Part shown: piece by piece, positions 60,396-64,000 of the stretch
How positions within the stretch are numbered: the first letter of the stretch is position 1
Layout of the letters: every line of letters begins with the position of its first letter
From: Saccharopolyspora_D taberi
Lineage (GTDB): Bacteria; Actinomycetota; Actinomycetes; Mycobacteriales; Pseudonocardiaceae
Assembly: GCF_039534165.1 (NCBI RefSeq)
Contig: NZ_BAAAUX010000011.1
Span: 686,404-750,403, forward strand
DNA length: 64,000 bases
Reading direction: 5' to 3'
Position numbers and translations under genes: made by a program
Notes under the pieces: generated by a model
What the model was told of the DNA's origin: nothing
Database searches by the model: none
What the model saw: the letters and a program-made list of their open reading frames with translations, nothing else

Positions 60396-60486
60396 GTTCT
60401 CCCGCTCCCATCGATCATGTCGCGCGCACCGATGCGCCGCTGCTTCCACGCTAGCGGAATGTTCCGCCCCGGGGTGTCGTGGCCCG

Positions 60487-61491
60487 TCAGCCCAGCCCGA
60501 GCTCCTGCAGAGCGGCATCGGCACGGGCGTCGGCCGCACGTACTGCGACGGGGCCGGAGCCGTGCCGCCACCACGCCGAGCAGACCGCGCGCAGCGCCGA
60601 CAGCACGTCGTCGTCACCGGAGTTCGCACCGAGCTCCACCCCGGAGTCGTCGACTCTAACCTTCCAACCCGGCTGTTCGGTGATGAACGACTCCGCCGAC
60701 GGCCGGTGCAAGGCTCCGAGGTCGGCCGAAACGTGCTGGGGACGCTGCTCCGGTGCCGCGGCGAGGAGGTCGCCCGGGGTGTGCACGCCGGTCAGCACCA
60801 TCAGCGAGCCCATACCGGCGCGAACCGCGCCCTCGATGTCGGTGTCGAGGCGGTCGCCCACCATGAGCGGCTTGCTCGCGCCAGCGGACGCCGTCGCTTC
60901 GTCGAGCAGCGGTCGCTCGGGCTTCCCCGCGACCAGCGGGAGCCGGCCGGTCGCGGCCTTGAGGGCGGCGACCATGGCGCCGTTGCCCGGCAGCTCACCG
61001 CGTTCGGTCGGCAGCGTCACGTCTTCGTTGCAGGCGACCCACAGCGCACCGCCCCGAATCGCCAGGCATGCCTCGGCGAGGTTCTTCCACGCGGTGTCCG
61101 GGGAGTGCCCCTGCACCACGGCGGCCGGTTCTTCCGTGAGCTCGTCGACCGGAACGAGGCCAACAGCGTCCACTTCGGACTTCAAGGCGGACGAGCCGAC
61201 CACGAGCACCCTGGCCCCGGCGGGCAGGCGCTCGGCCAGGACCGCTGCCCCGGCCTGCGCGCTGGTGCTGACCTCGACCGGTTCGGCCGGCAGGCCGAGA
61301 CCGGTCAGGTGATCAGCGACGGCTCCGGGGAGTTTGGACGCGTTGTTCGTGACGAACCGGACCTTGATCCCCTGCGCCCGCACGGCCTCGATCGACTCCC
61401 GGGCCGAGGGGACGAGAGCGCCCCCTCGGTAGACGGTGCCGTCGAGATCGAGCAGGACGACGTCATGCCCCTGAAGCAGCGTCCCGGTCAC
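60487..61491 (-). CDS. HAD-IIA phosphatase (glycerol-3-phosphate phosphatase-like)
   Basis: A 334-residue NagD/PGP-family phosphatase at the place of the mycobacterial glycerol-3-phosphate phosphatase Rv1692. Motif I is VVLLDLDGTVYRGG, the C2 cap follows, and motifs II to IV are VRFVTNNASKLP, AGKPERPL and MVGDRLDTDIEGA. The last 75 residues form an extra C-terminal region absent from NagD, as in the Rv1692 group. GTG start overlaps the TPR gene stop (GTGA, 61491-61488), indicating coupling. Confidence 0.93.
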   Translation of the reverse strand: MTGTLLQGHDVVLLDLDGTVYRGGALVPSARESIEAVRAQGIKVRFVTNNASKLPGAVADHLTGLGLPAEPVEVSTSAQAGAAVLAERLPAGARVLVVGSSALKSEVDAVGLVPVDELTEEPAAVVQGHSPDTAWKNLAEACLAIRGGALWVACNEDVTLPTERGELPGNGAMVAALKAATGRLPLVAGKPERPLLDEATASAGASKPLMVGDRLDTDIEGAVRAGMGSLMVLTGVHTPGDLLAAAPEQRPQHVSADLGALHRPSAESFITEQPGWKVRVDDSGVELGANSGDDDVLSALRAVCSAWWRHGSGPVAVRAADARADAALQELGLG

Positions 61492-63743
61492 TGTGCTTCC
61501 GCATCTCCCGGATCGGTGGTGCTGGTCTTCTCGTTCCCGGGCGCCGAGTTCTCCGGAACATCGGCCGTCGACACCACGACTGCCTCGGAGCTTTCCGAGT
61601 CCTCGTTGGTCTCATCCGCCGCAGGTTCGGAAACCTCGTCTGCCGATTCCTCGCTCCCCGAGGTTTCGACGCCGCCCGAGGTTTCGACCTCGGTTCCGGG
61701 GAGAGCCGCGAGCTCATCGCCCTCGGGCAGCTCATCGAGGTCGCCGCCGTCCGGGACGCCAGCGTCCACAACCGCTTCGGCTTCGGTAACGAGTTCCTCG
61801 ATCATCTCCGGGCCGCCGAGCTGGACCATGAGCTCGTCGAGCCGCTCCGGGGCGTCGGTCTCCCCCTCGTCATCCGCATGGGCGGCGTGCACGAACCATG
61901 TGAATGCTTCCTGCACCCGGTCCGCGGCGAGGAGGTTGTCGGCGTAGGCGTAGAACAGCCGCGCGCTCCAGGGGTCCTGCCGCTGGGGGTCCAGCTCCGG
62001 GATCTGGAGGCTCACCACGGACGCTTCGACCTCGCCGAGGTCTCGACGCGCGCCAGCCGCGACGATGCGAAGCTCGACCGCTTCCTCGCCTTCGAGCTCA
62101 ACTGCCTCGGGGCTCCGGCTCAGCTCAAGCGCGCGCTCAGGACGACCGAGCGCACGCTCGCAGTCGGCCAGGATCGCCACGTGGCCCGGGCCGCCCGACA
62201 TTCGGCGAGCGGCGCGCAGCTCGGACAACGCCTCGCTCCACTCGCCCATCTGGTACGCGGTGAGCCCGTTCGCCTCGCGAGCCGAGGCGATCCGCGACGC
62301 ACGCTGACGTGCGTAGCGGGCGTGCGCCAGCGCCTTCTCCGGGTCGGTGTCCATCAGCTTGCCGGCCGCGACCAGATGCGAAGCGACCTTGTCGGCGAGT
62401 CCCTTGGGCAGCGAACGGAGTTCGCGGCGGATCTCACCGTGCAGTTCCGAGGGTTCCGAGCCTTCCGGCAGCTCCGGTTCCTGGTTTTCCTTGGCCTGAG
62501 CTTCGGCTTCCTGGTCGACCGGCTTCTCGTCGACGCGCTCCCGGTCATCGCGGTGGCGGGCCGGGCGGTCATCACGCTGGTCGCGTCGGTCGTCCCGGCG
62601 ACGGTCTCCGGAGGGGCGGCCGCCGCGGTCGAATCGGTCGTTCTGCCGCGGCCGGTCGTCCCTGCGACGGTCGTCTCGCCTGGAGTCGTCACGACGGCGG
62701 TCACCGTGGCGCGCGTCGTCACCCCGGCGGAACTCACCACGTGGCTTGCCGCCTTGACGCGAGTCACCGAACCGGCGGTCTCCGCGGTTCGAATCGTCAC
62801 GGCGGCCTTCACCGTGGAAGTCGTCACGGCGACGGTCTGCTCGGAAGTCCTTCCGGCGGTCGTCGGAACGGAAATCGTCACGGTCACGGCCGCGGAAGTC
62901 GTCACGACGCTGGCCACCGGAACGGAAATCGTCACGGCGGCGATTTCCCTGCCGCCCGTCGTCACGGCGGTCGTTCCGGAACCGGTCGTCCCGGTTGAAG
63001 CCGGAGCGGCGGTCATCGCGCCTGTCTCCGAAGTCACGGCGGCCGCGATCCTGGCGGCCACCACGGTCGTCCCGGGCTCCGCGATTGTCCCGACCACGAT
63101 CGTCGAAACGACGCTTGTCTCCGCGGTCGCCGAAGCGCTGATCGCGGCGGTCATCGCTCCTGTCGCGACGGTCTTCTCCCCTGTGCTGCCTGGCGCGGTC
63201 TCCGCCATCGCGCTGCTGGTCGCGGTCGAAGCGCTTCGCGGGCCGATCGCGCCAGTCGTCGCGCCGGGGACGGTCACCGGAACCGCGTCGGTCGTCCTGG
63301 CGTGAGTCGAAGCGACCGCCGCGGGGGCCGCGGTCGTCGCTCGGGCGTTGCCTGTCGTCGTAGTTCCGGCCGCCTCGGTTCCAGCCACCCTCGCGGTTCG
63401 GGCGGTCTCGGTCGTCGCGGCGGTCTCGATCGCCTGACCTGTTGTAGGGGCGGTCGTCGCGGAACCTGCTTTGACCACGCTGGTCACGCCGACCGAAGTT
63501 TCCCCGGTCGTCCCGGGAGCCGCTGGGTCCGCCGTCCTGGCCGCCGCGGCCTTCGAAACGGCCGCCGCGGTTGTCGCGGTTTCCGGACCAGCGCTGGTCG
63601 CCCTGGCGGTCTCGTCGGGGACCGCCGGAGTTCCTGCTGCTGTCGGAGCCGCGACCGCTGTAGTTGCTGCGGCCACCACGGCCGCCCTGGCCGGAGCCGG
63701 CCCCACGGCGGGGACCGCCGTACCTATCGTCGGAACCGGACAC
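61488..63743 (-). CDS. TPR protein with about 400-residue Arg/Asp-rich disordered N-terminus
   Basis: A 751-residue protein with three parts. Residues 1 to about 405 are a low-complexity Arg/Asp/Gly region with RGG-like and RRDD/RDD repeats (for example GGRGGRSNYSGRG, RRDDFRSD). Residues about 405-435 are an acidic linker. Residues about 440-660 are helical repeats of TPR type (KALAHARYARQRASRIASAR, GEWSEALSELRAARR), the part that matches mycobacterial Rv1691. Residues 660-751 are an acidic Glu/Ser/Thr-rich tail. The GTG at 63743 has AGGAGG five bases upstream. It is the first gene after the rRNA operon terminator. No enzyme motif is seen; an RNA- or ribosome-associated scaffold is plausible. 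Confidence 0.87.
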   Translation of the reverse strand: MSGSDDRYGGPRRGAGSGQGGRGGRSNYSGRGSDSSRNSGGPRRDRQGDQRWSGNRDNRGGRFEGRGGQDGGPSGSRDDRGNFGRRDQRGQSRFRDDRPYNRSGDRDRRDDRDRPNREGGWNRGGRNYDDRQRPSDDRGPRGGRFDSRQDDRRGSGDRPRRDDWRDRPAKRFDRDQQRDGGDRARQHRGEDRRDRSDDRRDQRFGDRGDKRRFDDRGRDNRGARDDRGGRQDRGRRDFGDRRDDRRSGFNRDDRFRNDRRDDGRQGNRRRDDFRSGGQRRDDFRGRDRDDFRSDDRRKDFRADRRRDDFHGEGRRDDSNRGDRRFGDSRQGGKPRGEFRRGDDARHGDRRRDDSRRDDRRRDDRPRQNDRFDRGGRPSGDRRRDDRRDQRDDRPARHRDDRERVDEKPVDQEAEAQAKENQEPELPEGSEPSELHGEIRRELRSLPKGLADKVASHLVAAGKLMDTDPEKALAHARYARQRASRIASAREANGLTAYQMGEWSEALSELRAARRMSGGPGHVAILADCERALGRPERALELSRSPEAVELEGEEAVELRIVAAGARRDLGEVEASVVSLQIPELDPQRQDPWSARLFYAYADNLLAADRVQEAFTWFVHAAHADDEGETDAPERLDELMVQLGGPEMIEELVTEAEAVVDAGVPDGGDLDELPEGDELAALPGTEVETSGGVETSGSEESADEVSEPAADETNEDSESSEAVVVSTADVPENSAPGNEKTSTTDPGDAEAQ

Positions 63744-63873
63744 CGGACCTCCTGAACACTCTGAAGCTGACTTGCTACCAGCGTAAACCCATCCCCGGGC
63801 ACGCTTCGGGGGCTCCCGGTCCGGCAGGGGCCGGGCCGCGGAGCCCACGTAGAACTCTTGAACGTACGAAATG

Positions 63874-63925
63874 GTGGGGCCGGTTGGGCTGTTCCGCATT
63901 CGGAACGAGCCTCAACCGGCCCCAC
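63874..63925. terminator. terminator of the rRNA operon
   Basis: A perfect 13-bp outer stem (GTGGGGCCGGTTG at 63874-63886, complement 63913-63925) continues, after a short bulge, into an inner GTTCCG/CGGAAC stem with a 4-base loop. It starts 14 bases beyond the 5S 3' end and would fold on either strand. Confidence 0.9.
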
Positions 63926-63938
63926 TTCTTGTTTGATT

Positions 63939-64000
63939 GTCGGCGGTGTCCTACTCTCCCACACCCTAACGAGTGCAGTACCATCGGCGCTGGAGGACTT
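63939..64000 (-). rRNA. rrf: 5S ribosomal RNA, 3' part
   Basis: Read on the minus strand, the last 62 bases give the 3' half of a 5S rRNA: the GATGGTACTGCACTCG loop region and GTGTGGGAGAGTAGGAC before the 3' end near 63939. The 5' half and the rest of the rRNA operon lie beyond the window. Confidence 0.93.

Noticed and set aside
55429..61947. Plus-strand open frame of more than 2100 codons
   Set aside because: It is antisense to steA, recN, nadK, tlyA and the HAD-IIA gene, all clearly recognisable; its translation has no known fold. High G+C suppresses stop codons.
61878..63305. Long plus-strand open frame rich in Val, Ala and Thr
   Set aside because: It is the antisense of the Arg/Asp repeat in the TPR gene; the repetitive composition keeps stops out of several frames. 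The minus-strand gene has a Shine-Dalgarno and recognisable domains.

Overview
The window is about 70% G+C, with GTG and TTG starts, many ATGA/GTGA stop-start overlaps and leaderless genes, which points to a high-GC actinomycete. An Emb-type arabinosyltransferase (arabinogalactan wall) and a gene block in the same order as the mycobacterial tlyA-nadK-recN-mctB-pyrG-xerD-parA-scpA-scpB-rluB-cmk-der region place it in or near the Pseudonocardiaceae. A Saccharopolyspora-like organism is my best guess; this is inference, not a database match. I saw no insertion sequence, prophage, CRISPR array or tRNA gene.

Layout. 1-9.9 kb: accessory metabolism and secretion: a 5'-truncated amino acid permease, a Mut7-C protein, a secreted lipase, a metallo-beta-lactamase-fold protein, a secreted SGNH esterase, an MFS carrier, a LacI-type regulator, a secreted M28 aminopeptidase and a NupC-type nucleoside carrier. 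An 85-bp nested palindrome lies between converging genes at 3.8 kb. 10-13.3 kb: one emb gene. 13.3-16.3 kb: an MDR oxidoreductase, then idi and a polyprenyl diphosphate synthase (isoprenoid precursors), with striking dyads upstream. 16.3-16.8 kb: non-coding low-complexity DNA with a GGCAC pentamer array. 16.8-19.1 kb: a glyoxalase-fold protein, a DUF4442 protein and a membrane/ACT/GNAT protein.

19.1-27.7 kb is a self-contained sugar or polyol module. Six genes on the minus strand (HAD phosphatase, 2-hydroxyacid dehydrogenase, EryA-like FGGY kinase, DhaK-DhaL kinase, RpiB-like isomerase, class II aldolase) diverge from a DeoR regulator and a polyol-permease-family carrier. Both control regions carry TTAAC-containing dyads. 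Import, phosphorylation, isomerisation and aldol cleavage are all encoded, but no polyol dehydrogenase is present and the substrate is unknown.

27.8-35.2 kb: an envelope glycosylation operon (GtrB-like glycosyltransferase, GtrA-YfhO fusion, secreted PIG-L deacetylase with a propeller-like C-terminus) and a secreted GH43 protein. 35.3-40.2 kb: an S9 peptidase, an aldo-keto reductase and a NarL-type two-component pair.

40.2-63.7 kb is conserved housekeeping sequence, almost all on the minus strand: der, plsC, cmk; a divergent KhtT/KhtU-like K+/H+ antiporter; rluB, scpB, scpA, a ribbon-helix-helix gene, parA, xerD, an ADP-ribose-pyrophosphatase-like Nudix gene, pyrG; an XRE/DUF5753 regulator; mctB-like, steA-like, recN, nadK, tlyA, a small conserved gene, a HAD-IIA phosphatase and a TPR protein with a roughly 400-residue Arg/Asp-rich N-terminus. 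The window ends in the 3' part of a 5S rRNA gene preceded by a long hairpin terminator. Several genes share a TANNNT-type -10 box seven bases before the start codon, i.e. leaderless transcription.
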